Assembly (NCBI GenBank): GCA_039821145.1
Contig: JBCBOS010000027.1
Location: 1-64,000 of the forward strand
Reading direction: 5' to 3'
Source: JBCCSZ01 sp039821145
Lineage (GTDB): Bacteria; Bacteroidota; Bacteroidia; Chitinophagales; Saprospiraceae
DNA: 64,000 nt
A program made the translations under genes and the position numbers. Position 1 is the stretch's first letter; every line of letters starts with the position of its first letter. Under the pieces are notes generated by a model. The model was not told where the DNA came from and did not search any database. It worked only from the letters and a program-made list of their open reading frames with translations. Shown here piece after piece: positions 36,809 to 45,692 of the stretch.

Positions 36809-37459
36809 ATGCCCTTAAAACTTCATAGGTACCTACAGCAGGGAGGCGAGTTGGGACTCTGGCACATCGAAGAGCCAGAGGCTTATTTCCTGGAGCGAAT
36901 GCAGCTCACGGAGGTAGAAAAACAGCAATTGAGCCCCATTCAAGGACATCGCCGCCTCGAATGGTTGGCAGGGCGCTGGCTGTTGCACATCATGTCGGGG
37001 CGCGACATCCGAGGGGCCTGCCTCAAGGACGAGTACGGAAAACCCTATTTGGAAAATTCCGCTTTCGACATTTCCATCAGTCATTCCAGGGAATTGGCCG
37101 CCGTCATGGCTGCACCTCGACCAGTGGGGATCGACATCCAAAAGATCGTCTCCAAAATAGAGCGGATTGCCCACAAGTTCATGCGGACCGAGGAGATGGA
37201 CAGTTTGCAGTCGCCATCCCGGATCGCGCATTTGCATGTTTATTGGGGAGCCAAGGAGGCCTTGTACAAGGCTTATGGACGCAAAAAATTGGAATTCAAA
37301 GAGCACATCCTCATCCAACCTTTTGAGTTTGATCCCAATGGGGGAACAGTCGAAGGACGGGTGACATATGGCGATTTCAGGGCCAGCTACCAACTGGGCT
37401 ATGAGATCATAGATGCAGAATTTGTGCTGGCATATGGCAAGGAGCAAAACAGGAAATAA
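36809..37459 (+). CDS. 4'-phosphopantetheinyl transferase superfamily protein
   Basis: About 216 residues from the ATG at 36809. Sfp-type motifs: EYGKPYLENSAFDISISHSRELAAVM, the Mg-binding VGIDIQKI near residue 107, and VYWGAKEALYKAYGRKK near residue 150. It transfers the phosphopantetheine arm of CoA to a carrier-protein serine, activating acyl carrier protein or peptide/polyketide carriers. Length fits the Sfp/HetI type more than the 120-residue AcpS type. Its stop codon directly abuts the start of the UvrD-like helicase gene (no gap), so the two are translationally linked. Confidence 0.88.
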   Translation: MPLKLHRYLQQGGELGLWHIEEPEAYFLERMQLTEVEKQQLSPIQGHRRLEWLAGRWLLHIMSGRDIRGACLKDEYGKPYLENSAFDISISHSRELAAVMAAPRPVGIDIQKIVSKIERIAHKFMRTEEMDSLQSPSRIAHLHVYWGAKEALYKAYGRKKLEFKEHILIQPFEFDPNGGTVEGRVTYGDFRASYQLGYEIIDAEFVLAYGKEQNRK

Positions 37460-40400
37460 ATGAACCTCAAAATCATTTCTGCCGGGGCCGGGAGTGGCAA
37501 GACGTACAGACTGACGCAGGAGATGACCCAACTGCTCAAGGAGGGCTTGCGAGCCGACGGCATCATTGCAACGACCTTTACCAAAAAGGCGGCTGCTGAG
37601 CTACAGGAACGGGTGCGGGTCAAGCTGCTGGAGGCGGGCATGTCGGAGGCAGCCAACGAATTGACCAATGCACTCATTGGAACGGTTCATGGTTTGGGCG
37701 TGAAATTGCTCAAGCGCTTTGCATTCGAGGCAGGTGTCTCTCCAGAGGTAGACATCATGGCTGAAGAGGACCAACAGCTGTTGTTTAACAATTCATTGGC
37801 CACCATCTTGACCGTAGGGCGGATCAGGGAGATGGAAAAGCGTTCGGATCGCTTGGGACTCAACAAAAAGGAGCGATACGATTGGCGGCGAGAGGTGCGG
37901 ACCTTGACAGACATTGCCAGAGGAAATGACTTCGATCGGGCGACCTTGGAAAAGAGCAAGCAGCGGTCCATGGAAAGTTTTCGCCAGTTTCTGGGAAAGC
38001 GTTCAGAGCAAACAGAAGAGGTGTTCAACCAACGCTTGGCAGCATTGCTGGCCGAAACCATGGCGGCACTCGAACAAAACGGCGATCAGACCAAGGTGAC
38101 ACAAGGGGGCCTGAATACCCTCCGCAGCATGGCCAATCGACTCAAATTGCAAGAGGGATTGCACTGGCACGAATGGGTGAAGCTGTCCAAATTGAAAGTG
38201 GGGGCCAAAAGCCGGGACGATGTGGCGGAGCTATTGGCCTTCGCCCGCCAACACGATGAAATTCCAGCTTTCCACGACGACATCGATGCCTTTGTCAGCG
38301 AGATATTCGATATGGCCATGGATGCCCTTGAGGAATACGAACAATACAAAAAAGAGCGGGGACTGATCGATTATACAGACATGGAAATCCAGGTCAAACG
38401 CCTGCTGGACCACCCGCGCGTGCGATCCGTTCTCAGTGAGGAATTGGATTTGTTGATGGTGGATGAATTCCAGGATACGAGCCCCATCCAGCTGGAGATT
38501 TTTCTCAAACTCTCCCAAATTGCCCGCCACTCCATCTGGGTTGGCGATCCCAAGCAGTCCATCTACGGATTTCGCGGCGCCGATCCCAAACTCATGCTGG
38601 CCATCATCGAGCAAAATGGGGGGGTGAAGAAAGAGGACATTCAGGAGTTTTCCTGGCGGTCCAGAGAAGACATCGTCAAGGCAACCAATGCCCTGTTTTG
38701 CAAGGCGTTCCAAAATTTGCCCAAAGAACAGATCGCACTGCATCCCAAACGCACCAAGATGGCCACCGCCGAAAGTGCCAACCAAGAGAGTGAGCCCATG
38801 GAGATGAAGGATGCCCTGATGCACTGGCATTTTGCATTCGAAGGAGAGGGCAAGCGTTCGCCTGGTCGCCCTTGGATGGAAAATTGCATCGCCAGGGAAA
38901 TCGTCAAAACCCTCGAACGGCAAGCGGTTGTTTTTTCCAAAGCCGAAAAAGTCTACCGCCCCATCCAGCCAGGTGACATTGCGGTGCTTTGTCGATCCAA
39001 TGTGGACTGCGATTACATGGCCCGGGCACTGCACGACGCAGGCTTGAAGGCCGCCATCGCCCGAAATGGCCTGCTGAACACCGCCGAATCCAAACTGATC
39101 CTGGCCTGCCTGAAATACATTTTGCAGAACTCCGACTCTCTGTCCGTAGCCGAGATCTTGCTCCTGGCTGAGCGACTCGACATCGAAGAAATCATCGAAG
39201 ATCGCCTCCAATTTCTTGAGAGACATGGTGCAGATGTTCCCTATGGCGAAAAATGGGGAATGGCTTGGGACGTGGTCCAGCAATTGGATCGACTGCGCTC
39301 GGAGGTGGTAGAATTGTCCAGCGCAGAAATCCTCAATTTACTTTTGGAGCGCTTGGATTTGCGACGAATCATTGCCCGTTGGGGAAAGCAGGCACAACGC
39401 ATGGCCAACGTGGATCAATTGCGGCGCATGGCACTGCAATACGAAGATGCTTGCAATCGACTGCACACGGCTGCCTCCCTAGGGGGATTTTTGCTGTGGA
39501 TCAACGACCAAAACAGCAAAGGCTTGGATTGGCAAGGGGCCGGACAGGGAGCAGATGCTGTCAATGTGTTGACTTACCACAAAAGCAAGGGTTTGGAATG
39601 GCCCATGGTGATTTGCCACAAATTGGAAAACCGCATCCGCGACAACCTGTGGGGATTCAACATTGTAGCCGATTCGGAACAGGTAGACCTGAACAACATC
39701 TTGGGCAATCGCTGGCTGCGGTATTGGATCAATCCGTACAGCGACCAGATTCGGAATACCGCACTGGAAGAACGCCTGAACGCCAGTCCAGAGAAAAAGG
39801 CTGTCCACGCGGCCGCCTTGGCAGAGGAGGCTCGCCTGTTGTATGTGGGCATCACACGGGCCAGAGACTATCTGGTATTTCCCACCCGGAAAGAAGCGGC
39901 CCGATGGCTCAACAGAACTTGGCACGAAGGGGAGGAGGAGTACCCGGTCCTCGATCCTGCCAGCAGCGATTCTCCCTGGGAGTGGGAGGGAGAGCCCTTG
40001 TACATCGACACGGAGGTGACTGTTTATCCTAGAGATTTTACGGTGGCTGATAAAACACCAGAGCCTTTGTACTTTTTGGAAAAAAGTGTTGGCAAGGCTG
40101 TGCATCCGGCTTATTTTGTCAACCTCAAACAGGAAAATTTTCGAGCTAGCTACCAACTGACAATTGCCAAGCCAGCTTCCTATTCGACCGCCATGAAAAT
40201 CCCTCCAGAGGCGGATGCCTATGCCTTTGCGAAGGCGTTCAAAGCCTTTCTGACTGCCGATCATTTGGAGTATGAGATGGACTTGCGGCAAGACATGGCA
40301 AGAGGACTTTTGGTGAGATATGAGTTGGATGAAGTGGTTGATCCCCTTCTGTTGGTCCGACAGTCCCACGCCTACCAACAATTTTGGACGAGCGTTGATG

Positions 40401-40741
40401 CCCCTTTGAAAATCCACCGAAAATATCCAGTCACTTGCCATTTTCAACAGCGTTGTTACGAGACCGTTGTGGATTTGGTTTTGGAGACAAGCAACGGATT
40501 GGTCCTGGTGCAAAACAGCGGATTCAGCGGTCCGGCCCGCCAGCGGAAGTCGCGGATCAAGGGAGAGTTGGCAGACATGTTGTACTTGGCCAGCCAGGCC
40601 TTGGCGGGACGCTTTCAGACCACTCGGGTTCAGACATTTGTGCATTTTGTGACTGCTGGACTGTTGATGGAACTCAAGTACCAGGCGAAGAAGAGGTCGG
40701 CAGACCTCAGCCCCAAGCCCGACCAGTTGGAGTTGTTTTAG
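37460..40741 (+). CDS. UvrD/AddA-like ATP-dependent helicase with a degenerate nuclease domain
   Basis: 1093 residues of the superfamily 1A helicase group. Motif I is ISAGAGSGKTYRLTQ (residues 6-20); TTFTKKAAAELQERV follows; motif II is LLMVDEFQDTSP near residue 334; motif III WVGDPKQSIYGFRGADPKL near 360; motif V YHKSKGLEWPMV near 705; motif VI EARLLYVGITRARDYLVF near 793. The C-terminal 90 residues resemble a RecB-type nuclease, but where the fold needs a D/E-x-K after the VDLVLE strand the sequence reads VLVQNSGF, so the nuclease is probably inactive. AddA enzymes process DNA breaks with AddB; no addB-like gene is in the window. Co-transcribed with the PPTase gene. Confidence 0.88.
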   Translation: MNLKIISAGAGSGKTYRLTQEMTQLLKEGLRADGIIATTFTKKAAAELQERVRVKLLEAGMSEAANELTNALIGTVHGLGVKLLKRFAFEAGVSPEVDIMAEEDQQLLFNNSLATILTVGRIREMEKRSDRLGLNKKERYDWRREVRTLTDIARGNDFDRATLEKSKQRSMESFRQFLGKRSEQTEEVFNQRLAALLAETMAALEQNGDQTKVTQGGLNTLRSMANRLKLQEGLHWHEWVKLSKLKVGAKSRDDVAELLAFARQHDEIPAFHDDIDAFVSEIFDMAMDALEEYEQYKKERGLIDYTDMEIQVKRLLDHPRVRSVLSEELDLLMVDEFQDTSPIQLEIFLKLSQIARHSIWVGDPKQSIYGFRGADPKLMLAIIEQNGGVKKEDIQEFSWRSREDIVKATNALFCKAFQNLPKEQIALHPKRTKMATAESANQESEPMEMKDALMHWHFAFEGEGKRSPGRPWMENCIAREIVKTLERQAVVFSKAEKVYRPIQPGDIAVLCRSNVDCDYMARALHDAGLKAAIARNGLLNTAESKLILACLKYILQNSDSLSVAEILLLAERLDIEEIIEDRLQFLERHGADVPYGEKWGMAWDVVQQLDRLRSEVVELSSAEILNLLLERLDLRRIIARWGKQAQRMANVDQLRRMALQYEDACNRLHTAASLGGFLLWINDQNSKGLDWQGAGQGADAVNVLTYHKSKGLEWPMVICHKLENRIRDNLWGFNIVADSEQVDLNNILGNRWLRYWINPYSDQIRNTALEERLNASPEKKAVHAAALAEEARLLYVGITRARDYLVFPTRKEAARWLNRTWHEGEEEYPVLDPASSDSPWEWEGEPLYIDTEVTVYPRDFTVADKTPEPLYFLEKSVGKAVHPAYFVNLKQENFRASYQLTIAKPASYSTAMKIPPEADAYAFAKAFKAFLTADHLEYEMDLRQDMARGLLVRYELDEVVDPLLLVRQSHAYQQFWTSVDAPLKIHRKYPVTCHFQQRCYETVVDLVLETSNGLVLVQNSGFSGPARQRKSRIKGELADMLYLASQALAGRFQTTRVQTFVHFVTAGLLMELKYQAKKRSADLSPKPDQLELF

Positions 40742-40888
40742 CGGGAGGAATAAATCTCAACAAAAATTTCACAAGCCAACGACTAATCCTTATTTTGTCC
40801 TTCCCACAGTGACAACCCATTCCGATTTAAATACCGATGTACCCTGCCGCGCTGTCGGCTGTTTGTCAACCACAAAAACGATCCAACC

Positions 40889-41515
40889 ATGCCCAGAGTC
40901 CTCAAAACGCTTTTGATTGTATTGATCATCGTTGCACTGGCCACCTTCTTTTTTACGGTCTTCAAAGACTGTGGCAACAAGAACAAAACCATTTCCAATG
41001 CGGCAGATGCCATTGAGGAGGTCACCACCGATGTTGGCGATGCCATGGGAGAAGCGGCCGATTCACTTGCGGGCATGGCAGATGATGTCTTTGACGACGA
41101 CGATGTGGACCAGGCCGATGCCGATGGGAGAGAGGATGCCGACAGCAGAAGAGGGGATACCATCGATCCGGAGAACGATGCCGATGACGGCGGGAGAGAG
41201 ACAGTGAATGGGCGAAACTCGGGAAGAGAAGATGATGTGGCTTCTCGCATGGACAGCCGGGCTGGTGGTTCTTGGAACTACCTCGTCATTGTCGGCTCTT
41301 ACAACCAGGAGCGCTGGGCCAAGGCAGAGGAAGCACGTTTGCGCAAGGAAGGTTTTTCGAATATGGAAGTGGTGGTCTTTGACTTATCGCAATACTACAC
41401 CCTGATCGCAGGCCGTTATGGGAGCTTGCGAGATGCGCGCCAGATGGAGAACAAATTGAAGGCGGCAGGCCTCAATGAGGTGTATGTCCAAAAGAAGCGT
41501 TCGAAGAGGAGCTGA
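40889..41515 (+). CDS. SPOR-domain protein with N-terminal membrane anchor
   Basis: 208 residues: a membrane helix (LIVLIIVALATFFFTVF), then an acidic Asp/Ala/Glu-rich linker of about 90 residues, and a C-terminal SPOR domain from about 128 (NYLVIVGSYNQERWAKAEEARLRKEGFSN, YYTLIAGRYGSLRDARQMENKLKAAGLNEVYV). SPOR domains bind denuded peptidoglycan glycans at the division septum, so this is likely a septal or envelope protein facing the periplasm. The linker is of low complexity and may tolerate length changes. It is convergent with ridA, 14 bp apart. Confidence 0.88.
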   Translation: MPRVLKTLLIVLIIVALATFFFTVFKDCGNKNKTISNAADAIEEVTTDVGDAMGEAADSLAGMADDVFDDDDVDQADADGREDADSRRGDTIDPENDADDGGRETVNGRNSGREDDVASRMDSRAGGSWNYLVIVGSYNQERWAKAEEARLRKEGFSNMEVVVFDLSQYYTLIAGRYGSLRDARQMENKLKAAGLNEVYVQKKRSKRS

Positions 41516-41529
41516 GAGGAATCCCCTCG

Positions 41530-41910
41530 CTACCTTCCAGCAATCACAGATATTTCTATGTTGACAAACTTGGGCAGATTGGCCACCTCGACCAATTCGC
41601 GGGCAGGGGCTGTGTCGTCGTTGAAATACTCTGAGTAGACGGCATTGATGCGGCTGTACTGGGTCATATCAAAGACAAATACAGAGCATTTGATGATGTT
41701 TTCGAAGGTCATTCCGGCTTCGGTCAGGATGGCCTGAATGTTTTTCATCACCTGATGGGTTTCCGCCTCAATGGATCCACTGACCAGCTCACCAGTGGCT
41801 GGATCGATGGCAATTTGGCCAGAGGCGAAGAGCATGTCACCGTAGAATACGGCTTGGTTGTAGGGGCCTACGGGAGCAGGAGCTTGGTCGGTTTGTACGA
41901 TTTTTTTCAT
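41530..41910 (-). CDS. ridA: RidA-family enamine/imine deaminase
   Basis: 126 residues, full length. Motifs: APAPVGPYNQAVFYGDMLFASGQIAIDP at the N-terminus, THQVMKNIQAILTEAGMTFENIIKCSVFV in the middle, and the arginine-carrying APARELVEVANLPKFVNIEISVIA at the end. RidA hydrolyses reactive 2-aminoacrylate and related enamines, protecting PLP enzymes. It is cytoplasmic and trimeric. It stands alone downstream of a terminator that closes the yceD-rpmF transcript. Confidence 0.95.
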   Translation of the reverse strand: MKKIVQTDQAPAPVGPYNQAVFYGDMLFASGQIAIDPATGELVSGSIEAETHQVMKNIQAILTEAGMTFENIIKCSVFVFDMTQYSRINAVYSEYFNDDTAPARELVEVANLPKFVNIEISVIAGR

Positions 41911-41930
41911 TGTGATAGGGGTATTGTGGG

Positions 41931-41973
41931 AAAAAACACAAAAAGCCCCGCATACAGTAGATATGGGAGCTTT
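41931..41973 (-). terminator. Terminator of yceD-rpmF
   Basis: On the minus strand AAAGCTCC and GGGGCTTT pair around a 15-nt loop, followed by TTGTGTTTTTT. It lies 28 bp downstream of the rpmF stop. Confidence 0.75.
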
Positions 41974-42000
41974 GCGTTATTTTTTGAGCACAAGAGTGCT

Positions 42001-42195
42001 TTATTCTTCTATTGCGTCGGCTTTGATGACCACCTGGCCTTTGTAGTACATGTTGCCTTCCAACCAGTAAGAACGGTGGTAGATATGTGCTTCGCCAGTT
42101 GTTGGGCACGTTGCGACCTGCGGAATCGCTGCCTTCTTATGCGTTCTGCGCTTGCGCTTGCGTTGCTTGGATATCCGACTCTTTGGATGTGCCAT
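42001..42195 (-). CDS. rpmF: 50S ribosomal protein L32
   Basis: 64 residues. The start AHPKSRISKQRKRKRRTHKKA is diagnostic for L32 in the large subunit. It has a single cysteine (ATCPTTGEAH) rather than four zinc-binding ones, so it is a zinc-independent form. It follows yceD by 36 bp, the usual pairing; the plsX and fabH genes that commonly follow are absent and a terminator stands there instead. Confidence 0.96.
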   Translation of the reverse strand: MAHPKSRISKQRKRKRRTHKKAAIPQVATCPTTGEAHIYHRSYWLEGNMYYKGQVVIKADAIEE

Positions 42196-42231
42196 TTCTC
42201 TGTATTTTAAAAGTTAAGGCCAACGGGCCGA

Positions 42232-42765
42232 TTAATTTTTCTTGAAATTTTTCAGTGCATCCCAAATTGGATTGCCTTCGTCCTGATCTTCTGCCTCTTC
42301 CGAATCCGTTTCTTCTGATCCCAAATATTGTAGCATTTTGGAATCACAAGCAGGAGATTCTCCTGGTGAATCACAGGTTTTGACAATCGGCATCGACAAG
42401 CAGATGTACTCGTAGATGAACTTTGCGACGTTCAGCTCTGTACTGCCCCTCGGAATGTAGACAACCTCCGCTTCTTCTGTCTGCTGTTCGGAATACTTGA
42501 CCATCAGTTGGTGGCTGTCCCGAATTGGCAGCATGACTTCGTTGAGGCAGCGGTCGCAAGTTGCTTGAAATGTTCCTTCCAATTGAAAGGTCAATACAAT
42601 CAAGTCCGGACGCTTGTCAAAGTACAATTGGACACTGAATTCCCCTTCCCGAATGGGGGAAGCTTCAAAATCCTGGAAAAAATGGCTATCTACCTCAAAA
42701 TCAAACTCGTGCATGCCATCCTTCAGGCCTTTGAGCGGCAGGGAATAGTGCTTTAAATCAGACAT
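42232..42765 (-). CDS. yceD: YceD/DUF177-family protein
   Basis: About 177 residues from the ATG at 42765; a -7 box 29-36 bp upstream supports this start over the longer open frame to 42930, which runs across a terminator. The family core is present: LTFQLEGTFQATCDRCLNEVMLPI near residue 70-95 and ELNVAKFIYEYICLSMPIVKTC near 120-140. In plants and bacteria YceD-like proteins affect 23S rRNA processing or accumulation, in keeping with its place before rpmF. The C-terminus is acidic (EETDSEEAEDQDEG) and ends IWDALKNFKKN. Confidence 0.88.
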   Translation of the reverse strand: MSDLKHYSLPLKGLKDGMHEFDFEVDSHFFQDFEASPIREGEFSVQLYFDKRPDLIVLTFQLEGTFQATCDRCLNEVMLPIRDSHQLMVKYSEQQTEEAEVVYIPRGSTELNVAKFIYEYICLSMPIVKTCDSPGESPACDSKMLQYLGSEETDSEEAEDQDEGNPIWDALKNFKKN

Positions 42766-42793
42766 GTCAAAAGAACTTCTTAAAAATGCGGGG

Positions 42794-42801
42794 CAAAGAT
42801 A
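42794..42801 (-). promoter_or_regulatory. -7 box of the yceD-rpmF promoter
   Basis: Complement reads TATCTTTG, a perfect TAnnTTTG. Transcription from about 42787 would give a leader near 20 nt. No clear TTG is seen at the -33 position. Confidence 0.55.
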
Positions 42802-42885
42802 ATGGTTTTTGCAGTAAAATGACGAATCAGCCCCAACTTTTTTCGAGCATCCCACAAGAGTGCTTTCTCCCTTGGTTAAGGGATG

Positions 42886-42914
42886 CAAAAAAGGCCGCTC
42901 CCAAAGAGCGACCT
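42886..42914 (-). terminator. Intrinsic terminator of the candidate RNA
   Basis: On the minus strand AGGTCGCTC and GAGCGGCCT pair (9 bp, one G-U) around TTTGG, followed by TTTTTT. No coding gene on this strand ends upstream of it before fumC at 43493, so it implies a separate short transcript or read-through from fumC. Confidence 0.75.
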
Positions 42915-43345
42915 GAAAAACCGTATCCAATGAATTTTTGTAGGTGATGCAGCAGGGGATGCCCTGGGCCCGCTCCTGGCTGCACTTGTGTGTCCTGGAA
43001 AACTGTTCTGACTGCAGCCCGGTAAAGAACCCCGGACAAGATCGTCCGGGGCCAATCAGTCATTATTCGTTTTTGGGCGATCATGTGGCCCGCAAATCAA
43101 TAAGCACGACCGGGTCATCGGTTTTGGGGGATGGCCATCGGCTTCGCCTGAACAGATGCCAAGGCAAAGCGGGGCTTTTGTTCTTGAGACAGCCCGCCTG
43201 CATGCCATTGCTCATGGGGATGCAAAGCGAGGACCTTTGCCAGACTGACCACATCGGTCAGCTGGCAGTTTGAAATTGCAATCAGGGAATAGACAGTTGT
43301 TCGCTTTCCAATCGGATGCGCAAGTCTACGTTCTTGTGAAAGGGA
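42886..43345 (-). ncRNA. Candidate structured non-coding RNA
   Basis: This 460-bp stretch has no credible ORF but is dense in long stems: TGCCAG-CTGACC/GGTCAG-CTGGCA (43238-43267, 12 bp), GCGGG-GCT/AGC-CCGC (43169-43197), CCCCGGAC/GTCCGGGG (43030-43051) and GGCTGCA/TGCAGCC (42978-43019). On the minus strand a TACTTTTG box lies at its upstream end and an intrinsic terminator at its downstream end. I looked for RNase P, tmRNA, SRP and 6S signatures and found none. So I call only a candidate; it could instead be decayed or regulatory DNA. Confidence 0.4.
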
Positions 43346-43349
43346 ATGT

Positions 43350-43357
43350 CAAAAGTA
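43350..43357 (-). promoter_or_regulatory. Candidate -7 box of the structured RNA
   Basis: Complement reads TACTTTTG, matching TAnnTTTG. The -33 TTG is not visible. It is the right distance upstream of the first stem. Confidence 0.35.
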
Positions 43358-43449
43358 GGGATGAGGGAAGTGAGGGAGAGTGTTTTTTATACGCTCCACA
43401 ATAATACGAAATAAAATGAATATTTATTATTTGTGGATGTCGTTTTTTT

Positions 43450-43484
43450 GTTCCCCGTTTCGAACTGCTGCCGAAACGGGGAAC
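43450..43484. terminator. Perfect 13-bp hairpin downstream of fumC
   Basis: GTTCCCCGTTTCG and CGAAACGGGGAAC form a perfect stem with a 9-nt loop, 8 bp after the fumC stop. On the fumC strand it is followed by A rather than T residues, so it is an RNA 3'-end hairpin or an atypical terminator. Confidence 0.6.
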
Positions 43485-43492
43485 TCATTGGA

Positions 43493-44875
43493 CTAGATCA
43501 TTTTCTCGGGGCGAACCCAAGCGTCAAATTCTTTGTCTGTCAGATAGCCCAATTGGAGCGCTGCTTCCTTGAGCGTGCTGTTTTCCTTATAGGCTTTCTT
43601 GGCGATCTCTGCGGCCTTGTCGTATCCGATTTTGGTGTTGAGGGCAGTGACCAACATCAGAGAGTTTTGCAGCTTTTCTGCGATCACTTCCAGGTTGGGT
43701 TCCAGGCCCGTCGCACAGTTGCTGTTGAAACTGCGACAAGCATCGCCGATCAAGCGAGCGGAGTTGAGGAAGTTGAAAATCATCATTGGTTTGAAGACGT
43801 TCAATTCGAAGTGTCCGGTCATGCCGCCGATGTTGATGGCCACGTCATTGCCCACCACTTGTGCCATCGCCATGGTCAGGGCTTCGGATTGTGTGGGGTT
43901 GACTTTGCCGGGCATGATGGATGAGCCGGGTTCGTTGGCGGGGATGCGCAGCTCGCCGATGCCACAGCGAGGACCAGAGGCCAGCATGCGAATGTCGTTG
44001 CCAATTTTCATCAGCGAGCAAGCCACTGTTTTCAAGGCACCGTGGGCTTCGACGATGGCGTCGTGTGCAGCCAATGCTTCGAACTTGTTTTTGGCAGTGA
44101 CGAAGGGCAGGCCAGTGAGTTGGGCAATGTGGCCGGCCACTTTTCTGGCGTAGCCTTTGGGCGTGTTCAAACCCGTGCCCACAGCTGTGCCACCGAGGGC
44201 CAATTCAGACAGGTGTTTCAAGCTGTTTTTGATGGCTGCCATTCCGTGGTCCAATTGCGAAACATAGCCCGACAATTCTTGTCCGACTGTAACGGGTGTT
44301 GCATCCATGAAGTGGGTCCGTCCGATCTTTACCACCTTCTTAAACGCCTTTGCTTTTTGGTCCAGTGTATCGCGCAATTCGCGAATGCCAGGAAGGGTAT
44401 TTTCCACCAGCATTTTGTAAGCGGCAATGTGCATGGCAGTGGGAAAGGTATCGTTGGACGATTGGGATTTATTGACATCATCATTGGGATGAAGAACCTT
44501 TGTTTCGTCGGTCAGTTGTCCACCTTTCAAAACGTGTGCGCGATTGGCCACCACTTCGTTGACGTTCATGTTGGTCTGTGTACCGGAGCCGGTTTGCCAA
44601 ACGACGAGTGGAAATTCATCATCGAGTTTTCCCGCCAAAATTTCGTTGCAGACTTTTGCAATCAAGTTGGCTTTTGACTTGGGGAGCACACCCAGTTCTG
44701 CATTGGTTTGGGCAGCAGCTTTTTTCAAGTAAGCATACGCATAAATGACTTCGATCGGCATTTGTTGACCACCGATTTGGAAGTTCTCTTTGGAGCGTTG
44801 TGTTTGCGCTGCCCAATATTTTTCGGCGGGCACTTTCACCACTCCAATGCTGTCTTTTTCCTTGCGGTATTTCAT
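43493..44875 (-). CDS. fumC: Class II fumarate hydratase
   Basis: 460 residues, full length. It interconverts fumarate and malate in the citric acid cycle without an iron-sulfur cluster. Seen: VPAEKYWAAQTQRSKENF, WQTGSGTQTNMNVNEVVANRA, HPNDDVNKSQSSNDTFPTAMHIA, GRTHFMDATPVTVGQE, ALGGTAVGTGLNTPKG and the family signature GSSIMPGKVNPTQSEA. KMQKxN-like residues near the end are replaced by variant ones (LKEAALQLGYL), normal for the family. It is monocistronic. Confidence 0.97.
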   Translation of the reverse strand: MKYRKEKDSIGVVKVPAEKYWAAQTQRSKENFQIGGQQMPIEVIYAYAYLKKAAAQTNAELGVLPKSKANLIAKVCNEILAGKLDDEFPLVVWQTGSGTQTNMNVNEVVANRAHVLKGGQLTDETKVLHPNDDVNKSQSSNDTFPTAMHIAAYKMLVENTLPGIRELRDTLDQKAKAFKKVVKIGRTHFMDATPVTVGQELSGYVSQLDHGMAAIKNSLKHLSELALGGTAVGTGLNTPKGYARKVAGHIAQLTGLPFVTAKNKFEALAAHDAIVEAHGALKTVACSLMKIGNDIRMLASGPRCGIGELRIPANEPGSSIMPGKVNPTQSEALTMAMAQVVGNDVAINIGGMTGHFELNVFKPMMIFNFLNSARLIGDACRSFNSNCATGLEPNLEVIAEKLQNSLMLVTALNTKIGYDKAAEIAKKAYKENSTLKEAALQLGYLTDKEFDAWVRPEKMI

Positions 44876-44924
44876 ATTTGGTTAAACGATTTTTTCTGAA
44901 AGATGGATGTTTCAAACAACGGGA

Positions 44925-44932
44925 CAAAGGTA
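44925..44932 (-). promoter_or_regulatory. -7 box of the fumC promoter
   Basis: Complement reads TACCTTTG, a perfect match to TAnnTTTG, 50 bp upstream of the ATG. A -33 TTG at the right distance is not seen. Confidence 0.5.
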
Positions 44933-45692
44933 CGCAATTGCCCCACATATGTACACTTAGAACAATTTAATTTTAACTTCTGTTTACCTATCGACGGCTT
45001 GTCTCAAGTTGTTGCACGAGATGTGTGTACACCATCAAAATTTGCAGACCAAAGTTTGTCAATCGACACAAAGGTGTTGGCCAGTTTGAACCGATGGATT
45101 TACCGACAGAGAATGGCAATGAGTGGATCATAACCTTTTGCGTTTTCTTGCGTTAATAGAACAGTTTTGAGAAACGCAAAAAAAGAAGTTGATCGCATCG
45201 CTTGAAAAGAAATAACAAACTTCTTTTGCCAATCAAACTGGCGCTGCAAAATAACTTTTGTTATCTGAAGGTATAAACTTTATATTTGCAAATATTTGCA
45301 TATTCGAAACCTTCGATCAAAAGTTTTTCAACTTTGCATTTTTGATTTCGAAACGATTGCAAAGCAGCAACAATGACTGCGCCGCTGGCATCAAAAAAAG
45401 TTTTGCTTGCCAAGTTTTTTTCAAAGAGATTGCGTCGGGTAGAACAACAATTTTCTGACTGACAAACAATCCCAAGGTGTTGTCCCAACTGGTGAAGCAC
45501 CTCTTCCAAAAACAAAAACAGAACGATTGAAATATACAACTGAAAATCGATTGACACTTTGCCCTAAACCAATCAAAAGGAAGTCTGAAAGTGGACCAAA
45601 TTTGACGGTGGGTGCCGATTGGTTCAAGTTACAATTGATCAGGTCCATTCTGTTGATTTTTCATTTCATTACATCAAAAAACTAGATTAGAA
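44933..45692. other. Divergent intergenic region of about 760 bp before sod
   Basis: No convincing gene is present. It contains direct copies of TTGCGTT near 45140-45155 with a downstream complementary AAACGCAA, an AT-rich part around 45230-45300 holding a good promoter, and a 29-codon ORF (45373-45462, basic product) that I do not accept as proven. The sod gene would have a leader of about 400 nt. Confidence 0.45.
45256..45288 (+). promoter_or_regulatory. Strong Bacteroidota promoter upstream of sod
   Basis: TTTTG at 45256-45260 and TATATTTG at 45281-45288, spaced by exactly 20 nt, match the Bacteroidota consensus well. It points towards sod, 405 bp downstream, so it predicts a long untranslated leader or a small upstream gene. 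Confidence 0.65.

Noticed and set aside
42886..43345. RNase P RNA or tmRNA in the structured region upstream of yceD
   Set aside because: Neither strand shows the RNase P core (GAAAGUCC and the ACAGA element) or the tmRNA tRNA-like end (GGTTCGA ... CCACCA).
45373..45462. A 29-codon basic ORF downstream of the strong promoter before sod
   Set aside because: Too short to support without conservation; no clear ribosome binding site. Mentioned only as a possible leader ORF.
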